Assembly (NCBI GenBank): GCA_023398295.1
Contig: JAEWSL010000005.1
Location: forward strand, 1-28,626
Length of the DNA stretch: 28,626 bases
Direction of reading: 5' to 3'
Origin: Elusimicrobiota bacterium
GTDB lineage: Bacteria > Elusimicrobiota > Elusimicrobia > Elusimicrobiales > Elusimicrobiaceae
The notes under the pieces are model-generated. The model made no database searches, was not told where the DNA came from, and saw nothing but the letters and a program-made list of their open reading frames with translations. Positions 14,447 to 22,654 of this stretch are shown in pieces. The position numbers and the translations under genes are program-made. Each line of letters begins with the position of its first letter. Positions within the stretch are counted from its first letter, which is position 1.

Positions 14447-17047
14447 ATGTACAGGAAAACTTTATTTGCCTTGCTGGTCTGCGCTTTATGCGCTATGAAT
14501 ATTTGTGCTCAAACCGAAGCGGGAACGGGGAAAGAAAGCCTTATTTCCGCTCAGGAAGAAATTTCCGAACAGGAAACTTTGACAACCCTGCCGCCAACCG
14601 CCGCCGATGCCGCCGCCGCGCCTTCGGCCCCCGTTCTTGAAGTAAAAGAAGAGGTTAAAGAGGAAGCCAAAGAAGTTAAAAAGGAAGACGGCCAAGAAGT
14701 AACGGAGGAAGTAAAAGAAGAAGTTACGGAAGAAGTAACCGAGGCTTCCCCCAAAGACGCTTTTGCCCAAGATTTTAATCCCGAAGGCCCCTGGATGATT
14801 TGCGATATTGAGGCTAAAGGCCTCAAGAACATACGCAAGAAAACCGTCACAAAAAACATTTCCGCCAAAGAAGGCCGTTTATATGAGAAGAACGCCATAC
14901 AAGACGACGTTTCTTCTTTAATGGCTTTAGGCAATTTTAACAAAGTGGATATGGATATGTCCGTTATGACAGGTTTCCGCAAAAACAAAGAGGACAAGCA
15001 AGACTCTCAAAGTTATCAGTGCCACCGCCTCACGGTAATTGCCGAAGAGCTGCCTATCTTTGACAATATAAGTTATAAAGGCAGGAAAGCCCTTTCCAAA
15101 GGCACGATAACGGGTGCGATGTCTTTGAAGGTAAAAGATCCTTTCAGCGAAATTAAGCTTGAAAGCGATATGGAAAAAATCAAAGCCGCCTACTCCGAGC
15201 GCGGTTATACGGCCGCAAAAGTAAGCTACGAAATTTCCGAAAATAAGGAAGCAAGCACGGTGGAAGTAACTTTAGTTTTAGAGGAAGGCAACCGCGCGCG
15301 CGTAAAGGAAGTTATCGTTGAGGGTTTGGATAAAGTTAATCAAAAAAAGTTTTTGAAGCAAATGTCAAACCGCAAAGGCAAAGTTTATAAAGAGCAAAAG
15401 AAGATGGAAGATATTTATAAAGCCACCGTTTACGCTCGCGATTTGGGATTTTACGATTTTGCCATAGACGATTACGCCCCCGTCTTCAGCGAAGATAACA
15501 GCGAAGTCACCATTACCATAAAAGTAACCGAAGGGCACAAAGCCGTCTTCGGCGATACTTCTTTTAACGGCAATATAGTTTTGGACAATAAAGAACTTGA
15601 TAAATATATTTTTTACAAAAAAGGCAAACTCTTTAACCAGCAAAAATTTGATACCACCGTGCGGGATATACAGGAAGCCTACGCAAACAAAGGCTATTTG
15701 CGCGCGGAAGTAAACCCCGTAAAAAACTTAGACGAGCAGACAAGCCGGTTAAACATTACCTTTGATATTACCGAAAATAATATTGTCTATATTGACCATA
15801 TTGACATTACCGGCAACGAAACTACCAAAACCTATATATTTGCGCGCGAACTGCCGATAAAAGAGGGGCAAATTTTCAGCTATGAGAAGGTGCGCCGCGG
15901 CCAGCAGAAGATAATGAACCTGGGTTTTGTAAACGACGCGCAAATAGACATAACGCCCACAAACGATATCAGCAAAGTTGATGTCGGCTATAACATCGTT
16001 GAAGGGCGTCCGGGCATGTTTACGGCGGGCGTAGCGATGTCCTCCTTAGACGGGCTTTACGGGGACGTTTCGGTAAACCATATGAATCTTTTCGGCCGAG
16101 CGCAAAGGCTTTCTTTAAGGGCGATGTTCGGCAGCAGGATTTTGGATTATACGGTAAGCTGGTCCACCCCGTGGCTGGGCGACCACCCGACGACTCTTGG
16201 CGTTGACATTTTTGACACTCGCAGGTACCGCTCCTATATGACTACCTCCTCGGCCTACACCGAAAAGAGAAAAGGCGGCAGGGTGCATCTGGGCCCGCGT
16301 TTTAACGATGATATTTATAACTTAAACTTTTCTTACACCTTTGAAAATGTCCACATCTACGATATTGACGAGCAGTACCAGGGGCTGGAAGACGGCCTCG
16401 TTGAAGGTACTACAAACGAGTCCACCTTCGGCACAAGCTTTGCCATAGATACGCGCGACAATTACTGGGATCCGACTTCCGGCGCAAGAAATTCCATAAG
16501 TTTTGACTTAACGGGCGGGCCTTTCTTGGGAGATTTAGATATTTATAAGGTGGACTTAAAATCTTCTTTCAACCAAACTTTGATTAACATTAATAAAGAT
16601 TATCCCATAGTCCTTATGGTAGCCAACCGCGCGGGCATGGTTAAGCCTTACGGTAAAACAAACGATGTCCCCGCCTATGAAAGAGTATTCTTAGGCGGCG
16701 CCGATACCGTAAGAGGCTATGACACCGCGGGCGAAATCGGCCCTGAAACGGGCGGAGAAATTTACTATGTGGGCAATGTGGAATTAAAATTCCCCTTAGC
16801 GCGCGAAGGCAGAAGAACAATAGCCCAGTTGGCCGCGTTTTTTGATATAGGCAACTCCTGGAGAAATTTAGACGACGTGCGCTTTCGCACCGGCGAAGCG
16901 GAGGACGAATTTAAGATGGGCGTGGGTTTTGGCCTGAGGCTTGTTACGCCTTCTTTGCCCATAAGGCTTGACTGGGGGTACGGCCTTAATCATAAGACAG
17001 GCGAGAAAAAGACACAAATTTACTTCTCTATGGCAAACCTGTTCTGA
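14447..17047 (+). CDS. bamA: Outer-membrane protein assembly factor BamA
   Basis: 866 residues. A signal peptide (to about 21) is followed by an unusual Ala/Pro and acidic region (about 50-100, repeats of VKEE and VTEE), then POTRA domains from about 114 and the Omp85 barrel from about 530. The VRGY motif of the barrel's inner loop is at 755-758, and the protein ends YFSMANLF, with the C-terminal Phe typical of barrel signals. BamA folds and inserts outer-membrane barrels. The ATG has no Shine-Dalgarno sequence. Next downstream is an OmpH-like chaperone and the lpx genes, the usual bamA-skp-lpxD order. Confidence 0.95.
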   Translation: MYRKTLFALLVCALCAMNICAQTEAGTGKESLISAQEEISEQETLTTLPPTAADAAAAPSAPVLEVKEEVKEEAKEVKKEDGQEVTEEVKEEVTEEVTEASPKDAFAQDFNPEGPWMICDIEAKGLKNIRKKTVTKNISAKEGRLYEKNAIQDDVSSLMALGNFNKVDMDMSVMTGFRKNKEDKQDSQSYQCHRLTVIAEELPIFDNISYKGRKALSKGTITGAMSLKVKDPFSEIKLESDMEKIKAAYSERGYTAAKVSYEISENKEASTVEVTLVLEEGNRARVKEVIVEGLDKVNQKKFLKQMSNRKGKVYKEQKKMEDIYKATVYARDLGFYDFAIDDYAPVFSEDNSEVTITIKVTEGHKAVFGDTSFNGNIVLDNKELDKYIFYKKGKLFNQQKFDTTVRDIQEAYANKGYLRAEVNPVKNLDEQTSRLNITFDITENNIVYIDHIDITGNETTKTYIFARELPIKEGQIFSYEKVRRGQQKIMNLGFVNDAQIDITPTNDISKVDVGYNIVEGRPGMFTAGVAMSSLDGLYGDVSVNHMNLFGRAQRLSLRAMFGSRILDYTVSWSTPWLGDHPTTLGVDIFDTRRYRSYMTTSSAYTEKRKGGRVHLGPRFNDDIYNLNFSYTFENVHIYDIDEQYQGLEDGLVEGTTNESTFGTSFAIDTRDNYWDPTSGARNSISFDLTGGPFLGDLDIYKVDLKSSFNQTLININKDYPIVLMVANRAGMVKPYGKTNDVPAYERVFLGGADTVRGYDTAGEIGPETGGEIYYVGNVELKFPLAREGRRTIAQLAAFFDIGNSWRNLDDVRFRTGEAEDEFKMGVGFGLRLVTPSLPIRLDWGYGLNHKTGEKKTQIYFSMANLF

Positions 17048-17113
17048 GGCCCTCTTTTCTCTTGCTTATCGGGGGAAAAACTGCTTTACTTGTATTTGGA
17101 GGCTGCAAGTCTG

Positions 17114-18181
17114 ATGAAATTTAAGAGCACGGTTTTTTTTGCGGCGGCGTTTTTGCTGTCGGGCGTTTTTTGTTTAGCGCAGACGGCCGCGGGCGGCATT
17201 TCTTCCTCCTCAAGCGCGATACCGCTTGCCGAGTATGATACCACCGCCGTTGTGCCTGTGCCTTCAAATGCGGTTGCCGCCGCTCCCTCGCAAGCCGGTT
17301 CCGCGCAGATTTATCAGGACGCGCCGGAAGGCTCTCAGGATTTTCCCGAGGACGAAGAGTCTTCTCTTGGGCCCGTCCAAAATCCGCAGGCGGCCGCTCT
17401 TGAAACGCCCGCCCCGCAAAACGCTCAGGCCGCTGCCGCGCAGGAACAATACGAACTCAATCCCAAAGCCGCAGAAGAGAAAGATTTAGTCCGCTTTGCC
17501 GCCAATGATAAAGACGCTAAAGAAAAACCTTTACCGCAGGGCACCATAGCCGTCTATATTGACGTGGAGGAAGCCTTCAATAAAAATCCCGCCACCATAC
17601 AAGCCAGAAAAAATATTAAAGTGGAACTTGAGAGCAAACAAATAGAATTTATACAGTTAAAGGACCAGCTTGAGGAACTTAAGGACAAAGAGAAGCTGCT
17701 TCTTGACGAAGCGCAGTATTACCGCGCTTTTTATGAAAAACCGCTTTTTGTCATGCCGCAGGATAAATATCTTCCTCGCCAATACCCGCAGGAGCATATT
17801 AGTTCCATGCTTGACGTTTTATGCTTCGGGTTAGACGCTGAAATACCTTCCAGCCCCGAAAATACGCCTCAAAAACGCGCCGAAGTGGAAGCAGCCTTAA
17901 GGGAAGTCCGCAAATCCATAATAGACAAAGAAGCGTTTTTACTTAATTATAAAGCGTTGTCCAAAGAAGAGCTTTTGTCAAAGCAGGACTATATAGTCCA
18001 GCGCATTTTGAAGGAAATTTACAGCGGCATAAAAGAATATTCCGCGCTGCGTAATATTTCCGTAGTGGTTGACAAAAGAAATTTAATTTACGGCAAACCC
18101 TTGGACATAACGCCCGAATTTATAAAGTGGATGAAATCCTACCACAAAAAATACCAAAAAGAAAACGGAGAAATATTATGA
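17114..18181 (+). CDS. OmpH/Skp-like periplasmic protein with long Ala/Pro-rich N-terminus
   Basis: About 355 residues from ATG 17114, which has GGAGG at 17098-17102 and gives a clean signal peptide (MKFKSTVFFAAAFLLSGVFC). The upstream TTG frame to 17090 is not needed. Residues about 22-140 are Ala/Pro/Gln-rich and probably disordered. The OmpH-like domain starts near GTIAVYIDVEEAF and contains a coiled coil (LKDQLEELKDKEKLLLDEAQ), ending with VVVDKRNLIYG, as in Skp-type chaperones that carry unfolded barrel proteins. It is about twice the length of E. coli Skp. Position between bamA and lpxD supports the call. The stop overlaps the lpxD start. Confidence 0.8.
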   Translation: MKFKSTVFFAAAFLLSGVFCLAQTAAGGISSSSSAIPLAEYDTTAVVPVPSNAVAAAPSQAGSAQIYQDAPEGSQDFPEDEESSLGPVQNPQAAALETPAPQNAQAAAAQEQYELNPKAAEEKDLVRFAANDKDAKEKPLPQGTIAVYIDVEEAFNKNPATIQARKNIKVELESKQIEFIQLKDQLEELKDKEKLLLDEAQYYRAFYEKPLFVMPQDKYLPRQYPQEHISSMLDVLCFGLDAEIPSSPENTPQKRAEVEAALREVRKSIIDKEAFLLNYKALSKEELLSKQDYIVQRILKEIYSGIKEYSALRNISVVVDKRNLIYGKPLDITPEFIKWMKSYHKKYQKENGEIL

Positions 18182-19200
18182 TGACCTTGCAGCAGATTGC
18201 CCTTCTCACAAACGGCGAACTTAAAGGAAACGCAAATTTTATACCCGTCGGGCTTTGCGGCTTGGACGAGCCAAAAGAAAACGCCGTTTCTTACGCCTCC
18301 GACATCAGGAAACCGGAGGTTTTTTCAAACCTTAACATAGGCGCTTTATTTTTACCCAAAGAAGCAAAAAAGAAAGACAATATTTTCAGCGGCAATATAA
18401 TTTACGTTGAAAATCCCGAGTGGGCATTCACCCAGCTTATGCGCGAGGTGGACCAAACAAATAAAGATATTCCAACCGGCGTGCACGAGCGCGCGGCGGT
18501 GTCAAAGAAAGCCGTTTTGGGCGCGGGCGTAAGCGTGGGCGCAAACGCCGTCATAGAAGACGGCGCGCAAGTGGGAGAGGGCACCATAATTTATCCCAAT
18601 GTTTATATCGGCAGGAATGTTAAGATAGGCAAGGCCTGCATAATATATCCCAACGTAACCGTGAGGGAAAACTGCGTGCTCAAAAATAAAGTTATCCTGC
18701 AGGCGGGCGCGGTGATAGGCTCCGACGGGTTTGGATATATATTCCACAATAATATGCATAATAAAATTCCGCAGCTTGGCAACGTGATTTTGGAAGACGA
18801 CGTTGAAATCGGCGCAAACACCACCGTGGACCGCGCCAAAATAAACAGCACCGTAATAGGGCCCAATACCAAAGTTGATAATCTTGTGCAGATAGGCCAC
18901 AACGTTAAAGTGGGCGCGGGCTCAATAATAATAGCGCAGGTGGGAATTGCCGGCTCAACGGAAATAGGCAGCGGCGTTATTTTGGCGGGCCAGGCGGGAA
19001 TTTCGGGCCATCTTAAGATAGGCGACAGGGCCATGGTCGGCCCGCAGGCGGGCATTATAAGCGACGTTAAAGCCGGCGATAAACTTATGGGCAGCCCCGC
19101 GCGTCCTTATATGGAATTTATGAAAGTATCCGTAATTTTGGGCAAACTGCCGGAGGTTTATAAAGAATTTCTTGCTTTCAAAAAGAAATTTCATTTATAA
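18178..19200 (+). CDS. lpxD: UDP-3-O-acylglucosamine N-acyltransferase LpxD
   Basis: 340 residues. LpxD adds the second acyl chain to UDP-3-O-acyl-glucosamine in lipid A synthesis. The N-terminal uridine-binding domain (about 1-100) is followed by a left-handed beta-helix of hexapeptide repeats (about 105-305; for example VIGPNTKVDNLVQIGHNVKV), with the catalytic His241. The C-terminal helix ends KKKFHL. The start is ATG 18178, 7 bp after GGAG (18167-18170); a second ATG follows directly. The gene overlaps the OmpH stop and is 23 bp upstream of lpxC. Confidence 0.95.
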   Translation: MMTLQQIALLTNGELKGNANFIPVGLCGLDEPKENAVSYASDIRKPEVFSNLNIGALFLPKEAKKKDNIFSGNIIYVENPEWAFTQLMREVDQTNKDIPTGVHERAAVSKKAVLGAGVSVGANAVIEDGAQVGEGTIIYPNVYIGRNVKIGKACIIYPNVTVRENCVLKNKVILQAGAVIGSDGFGYIFHNNMHNKIPQLGNVILEDDVEIGANTTVDRAKINSTVIGPNTKVDNLVQIGHNVKVGAGSIIIAQVGIAGSTEIGSGVILAGQAGISGHLKIGDRAMVGPQAGIISDVKAGDKLMGSPARPYMEFMKVSVILGKLPEVYKEFLAFKKKFHL

Positions 19201-19223
19201 TTTTTAAGGGAATTTAATTTACT

Positions 19224-20042
19224 ATGAAACGCATAACCATTGAAAAAGAAATTACCTTAAAAGGCGTAGGCCTTCATACGGGCGAACCCTGCGAAATAAC
19301 TTTTAAGCCCTCGCAGGACGGCATTATTTTTGTGCGCAAAGATATGCCTTCCATGCCGATAAAGGCCTGCCTTGCAAACGTAGTGTCAACCATGCGCGGC
19401 ACAAATCTTGCAAACGCCGCGGCCCAAGTGCATACGGTGGAACACGTTTTAAGCGCGGCAAACGGCCTTAACATAAGCGATTTAATTGTGGAGATGACCG
19501 GGCCTGAACCCCCGATTATGGACGGCTCTTCCCTGCCTTACGCGCAGGCGCTTATGGAAGCCTCGCTCAAAGAAGTCGGGGGGGAGCAGCCCTCAATTTC
19601 AATCTCCAAAAAGCTGGAATATAAAGAGGGGGACATAGTTTATACGGCAGAGCCTTGCGAGGGTTTTCAGATAACTTTCGTTTTCGTGCGCGAGCACCCT
19701 TTGGTGGGCCGCCGGCAATGCAGCGTTGAAATTACGCCTGATAGCTATATGAAAGAAATTGCGCCCGCGCGTACATTCGGTTTTGAGGAAGAACTTGCCT
19801 ATCTGCGCGCAAACGGTCTTGCGCGCGGCGGCAGCATACACAACTGCATCGTAGTGCAAAAAGACGCTTACAGCGTCCCGCTGAGGTTTGAAGACGAACT
19901 CGTGCGTCATAAAATTTTAGATACCGTCGGCGATTTGAAACTTTTAGGTAAAAAAATTGAGCGCACCCGCATAACCTGCGTTATGGGCGGGCATAAGAGC
20001 AATATAAATTTTGCTAAAATTTTAGAAAGCGCGCAAAACTGA
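19224..20042 (+). CDS. lpxC: UDP-3-O-acyl-N-acetylglucosamine deacetylase LpxC
   Basis: 272 residues, slightly shorter than the usual ~300. LpxC carries out the committed step of lipid A synthesis. Zinc ligands are His74 (VEHVLSA), His229 and Asp233 (RHKILDTVGDL); His257 (GGHKSN) is the general acid. IMDGSSLPY is also conserved. No fabZ domain is fused and none follows, unlike the lpxC-fabZ fusions of some phyla. A G7 run sits at 19578-19584 in the coding sequence. Confidence 0.95.
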   Translation: MKRITIEKEITLKGVGLHTGEPCEITFKPSQDGIIFVRKDMPSMPIKACLANVVSTMRGTNLANAAAQVHTVEHVLSAANGLNISDLIVEMTGPEPPIMDGSSLPYAQALMEASLKEVGGEQPSISISKKLEYKEGDIVYTAEPCEGFQITFVFVREHPLVGRRQCSVEITPDSYMKEIAPARTFGFEEELAYLRANGLARGGSIHNCIVVQKDAYSVPLRFEDELVRHKILDTVGDLKLLGKKIERTRITCVMGGHKSNINFAKILESAQN

Positions 20043-20072
20043 CTTACTGCGTTTAACTTAACAGGAGATTTT

Positions 20073-20900
20073 ATGTCAAAAGCAAATGTTCCTTCTTCAG
20101 CCGTCATACATCAAACCGCCATAATAGACCAAAGCGCTAAAATAGGCGAGCGCGTAAAAATAGGTCCTTACAGCATAATAGGCAAAAACGTGACTATAGG
20201 CGATAACACGGTTATAGGCCCTTTCTGCGTCATAGAAAATACGGTAATGGGCAAAGACAATGAAATTATTTCCAGCGCGTCTATCGGCGTAAAGCCGCAG
20301 GACTTATCTTACGACGGCATGGAAAGCATGGTCGTTATGGGGGACGGCAATCAAATAAGGGAAAGCGTGACCATACACCGCTCCACCTCGCTTGAGCACC
20401 CCACGAAGATAGGAAACAAATGTTTGTTTATGGCAAATTCCCACGTCGCGCACGACTGCGTTATAGGCAATAATGTGATAATGGTAAACAGCGCGGGCAT
20501 AGCGGGCCATGTGGAAGTGGGCGATAACGCTATTTTATCGGGGCTAAGCGCCGTGCACCAGTTTGTGCGCATCGGGCGTTTTGCAATGGTGTCGGGTTTA
20601 AGCGGGCTTCCGCTTGATATGCCGCCTTTCTGCCGTGCTTCGGGGGGAAGGGCAAAACTGGTGGGGCTTAACACGGTGGGCCTACGCCGCGGCGGCTTTA
20701 CGCGGGAGGCTATTTACGCTCTTAACGACGCTTACAAACAAATATTTTTATCTACTGATACTATGGTTGAAAGTTTTGCAAAAATCAAAGCGCAGAACCC
20801 CACCAAAGAGGTTATGGAACTTATAACTTTTTGCGAGCATACAAAACGCGGCGTTACCAACGCGCGCATGAAAGGCGCCGCAAAAAACAGGGAAGAATAA
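20073..20900 (+). CDS. lpxA: UDP-N-acetylglucosamine acyltransferase LpxA
   Basis: 275 residues. LpxA performs the first step of lipid A synthesis, O-acylation of UDP-GlcNAc from acyl-ACP. The beta-helix hexapeptides run through the N-terminal two thirds; catalytic His127 (with His124) lies in NSHVAHDCVIGNN. The C-terminal helical part (LRRGGFTREAI...) is also typical. The GVKPQDLSYDG segment matches the LpxA G-x-x-PQDLxY motif. AACAGGAGATTTTATG gives a good ribosome site. The stop overlaps the lpxI start by one base. Confidence 0.95.
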   Translation: MSKANVPSSAVIHQTAIIDQSAKIGERVKIGPYSIIGKNVTIGDNTVIGPFCVIENTVMGKDNEIISSASIGVKPQDLSYDGMESMVVMGDGNQIRESVTIHRSTSLEHPTKIGNKCLFMANSHVAHDCVIGNNVIMVNSAGIAGHVEVGDNAILSGLSAVHQFVRIGRFAMVSGLSGLPLDMPPFCRASGGRAKLVGLNTVGLRRGGFTREAIYALNDAYKQIFLSTDTMVESFAKIKAQNPTKEVMELITFCEHTKRGVTNARMKGAAKNREE

Positions 20901-21727
20901 TGCACTATGACAAGCTCGGCATAATAGCGGGGGAAGGCAAATTTCCCGTCCTTATAGCCAAAGAGGCCGCCCGAAAAGGCATAGAAGTTTACGCCGCCGT
21001 AGCCAAAGGCAACGGTTGTGAGGAGGATTTCCACGATTGCGCCCAAAAAATCATTTCCCTAAAAGTCGGGCAGCTTAACGGCGCGATAAAATTTTTTAAG
21101 GAAAACGGCGTAAAAACCGCAGTTATGGCAGGCCGCGTAAAGCATATAAATATTTTTAACGTCATGCCGGATCTGCGCGCCGCCAAAGTTCTTGCGAGCA
21201 TAAAAGATATGCGCGCAAAAAGTATTTTACAAGCCGCCATAGACGAGTTTACAAAAGAAGGCATTAAATTTGTTTCATCGGCGTTATTTTTGGATAATTT
21301 TATAGCCAAAAAAGGCGTTCTTACAAAACGCGCGCCCAGCGAAATTGAAAAGCAGAATATTGAACTGGGCCTGCATATCTCGCGCACTCTTGCTTCCCTT
21401 GATGTGGGGTTGACCTCGGTTATCTGCGACAGGGCCGTTATGGCCGTTGAAGGCATGGAGGGAACAGACGAGTGCATCAAACGCGCGGGCAATATTTACG
21501 CTTCTGCGCCTTTGGGCAAAAAATCCCCGATAACGGTGGTCAAAGTGGCCCGCCCCAATCAGGACGACCGCTACGACCTGCCCGTTATAGGCAAAGGCAC
21601 GATAAAGGCCATGTGCGAAGCCAAGGCCAAAACGCTTGCCTGCGAAGCGCAGAAAACGATAATTTTGGATATAGACGAAGTTATAGCCCAGGCAGATAAA
21701 AACGGCATCTCAATAATTGCCGTTTAA
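20900..21727 (+). CDS. lpxI: UDP-2,3-diacylglucosamine pyrophosphatase LpxI
   Basis: 275 residues from ATG 20900 (TAATG overlap with lpxA); the frame extends upstream but only through lpxA. LpxI (formerly DUF1009) hydrolyses UDP-2,3-diacylglucosamine to lipid X and UMP, replacing LpxH in many non-gamma/beta lineages. Family features are the N-terminal KLGIIAGEGKFP and the C-terminal KVARPNQDDRYDLPVIGKGT. lpxB, the next step, is not adjacent and must lie elsewhere. The gene ends 51 bp before rpmH. Confidence 0.93.
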   Translation: MHYDKLGIIAGEGKFPVLIAKEAARKGIEVYAAVAKGNGCEEDFHDCAQKIISLKVGQLNGAIKFFKENGVKTAVMAGRVKHINIFNVMPDLRAAKVLASIKDMRAKSILQAAIDEFTKEGIKFVSSALFLDNFIAKKGVLTKRAPSEIEKQNIELGLHISRTLASLDVGLTSVICDRAVMAVEGMEGTDECIKRAGNIYASAPLGKKSPITVVKVARPNQDDRYDLPVIGKGTIKAMCEAKAKTLACEAQKTIILDIDEVIAQADKNGISIIAV

Positions 21728-21739
21728 CTTAAAAATCTT

Positions 21740-21760
21740 TAATTAGAGAAAATCTAATTA
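21740..21760. repeat. 8-bp perfect inverted repeat in the rpmH promoter
   Basis: TAATTAGA (21740-21747) and TCTAATTA (21753-21760) flank GAAAA. It covers the -35 region of the rpmH promoter and could be an operator, or simply an AT-rich hairpin after lpxI. No T-run follows. Confidence 0.5.
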
Positions 21761-21769
21761 TGGTATAAT
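21761..21769 (+). promoter_or_regulatory. Extended -10 promoter of rpmH-rnpA
   Basis: TGGTATAAT is a perfect extended -10. The predicted start (about 21776) is only about 3 nt before the rpmH ATG, so the message would be nearly leaderless. Confidence 0.65.
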
Positions 21770-21778
21770 AATAGTACT

Positions 21779-21916
21779 ATGTTACCTACATACAGACCAA
21801 ACAGAAGGAAAAGAGCTAAAACCATAGGGTTTAGAGCTAAAATGTCCACCAAAGGTGGAAGAAGAGTGCTTAGCGCCAGAAGGGCAAAAGGGCGCAAAGA
21901 GCTTGTTCGCAAGTAA
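21779..21916 (+). CDS. rpmH: 50S ribosomal protein L34
   Basis: This 45-codon gene encodes L34: it starts MLPTYRPNRRKRAKT and carries GFRAKMSTKGGRRVLSARRA and KGRKELV. The first residues differ from the common MKRTYQPS but the rest is canonical. There is no Shine-Dalgarno sequence before the ATG. The stop lies 4 bp before the rnpA GTG, so the two are likely coupled. Confidence 0.95.
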   Translation: MLPTYRPNRRKRAKTIGFRAKMSTKGGRRVLSARRAKGRKELVRK

Positions 21917-21920
21917 TATT

Positions 21921-22307
21921 GTGAAGAAATTCGGTCTTGCTAAAGAGCAAAGAATTTATCTTAACAACGATTTCAAAAAGATATTGGCAAACGGTGTTAA
22001 GGTGCATTTCAACGGCGTAACGCTTTGGCACAGGCCCGTTGCGAAGCTGGCGGCGCGTGAAGACGTAAAAACCTGCGCAGGCTGTCGCAAGATGGCAGTA
22101 ATAGTATCAAAGAAGTTGGGCACGGCGGTTCAAAGAAACCGCTGTAAAAGGCTCTTTAGAGAGGCCTTCAGATTAAACAGACATTTTTTGAAAGAAGACG
22201 CGGCGATAGTAATACGTCCCTCGGACAGAAGCAAAATCCCGGATTACGGGGCGGCCCGCGCAGCCTTTTTGGAGCTTGCGAAAAAGGCAAAAATATTAAA
22301 GGATTAA
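21921..22307 (+). CDS. rnpA: Ribonuclease P protein component
   Basis: 128 residues from GTG 21921. RnpA binds RNase P RNA and helps process tRNA 5' ends. The start matches the family (KKFGLAKEQRIYLNNDFKKI), and the RNR motif GTAVQRNRCKRLFREAFR is intact. The frame is open back to a GTG at 21855 inside rpmH, which would add 22 residues unlike RnpA. A CxxC (TCAGCRK) in the middle is not part of the usual motif and may be lineage-specific. Confidence 0.93.
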   Translation: MKKFGLAKEQRIYLNNDFKKILANGVKVHFNGVTLWHRPVAKLAAREDVKTCAGCRKMAVIVSKKLGTAVQRNRCKRLFREAFRLNRHFLKEDAAIVIRPSDRSKIPDYGAARAAFLELAKKAKILKD

Positions 22308-22361
22308 AGGACCTGCGGCCGCAAGCTGCGCTAACCCCACCTTTATCCCGTTGCAAAAAAA

Positions 22362-22577
22362 ATGAAGAAAATAATTTTATGTTTTATCCGCGCGTTCAGC
22401 AAATTTGTGCGCCCTCTTTTGGGGCCCTCGGGCGTATGCAGATTTACGCCCACCTGCACAGCTTACGCGGCGCAGGCCGTTGAAAAACACGGCGCCCTAA
22501 AAGGCACCCGGCTGGCATTAAAGCGTTTGCTTAAATGCCACCCTTTCCACCCGGGCGGGTGGGATCCGGTGCCATAA
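22362..22577 (+). CDS. yidD: Membrane protein insertion efficiency factor YidD
   Basis: 71 residues matching YidD: FIRAFSKFVRPLLGPSGVCRFTPTCTAYA, KHGALKG and CHPFHPGGWDPVP. The conserved Cys and CHPF motifs are present. YidD assists YidC-dependent membrane insertion, and the gene sits in its usual place between rnpA and yidC. Confidence 0.95.
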   Translation: MKKIILCFIRAFSKFVRPLLGPSGVCRFTPTCTAYAAQAVEKHGALKGTRLALKRLLKCHPFHPGGWDPVP

Positions 22578-22654
22578 AAGGCGGATTCAAAGAGCGTAAA
22601 TTATTTTCTTTTATCTGTTAAACAAGGCCTCTGATTTTATTGACAGAGGATATT

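Noticed and set aside
21855..21920. rnpA starting inside rpmH, as in Thermus-like overlaps
   Set aside because: The extra 22 residues do not resemble RnpA, and the GTG at 21921 gives the canonical N-terminus.
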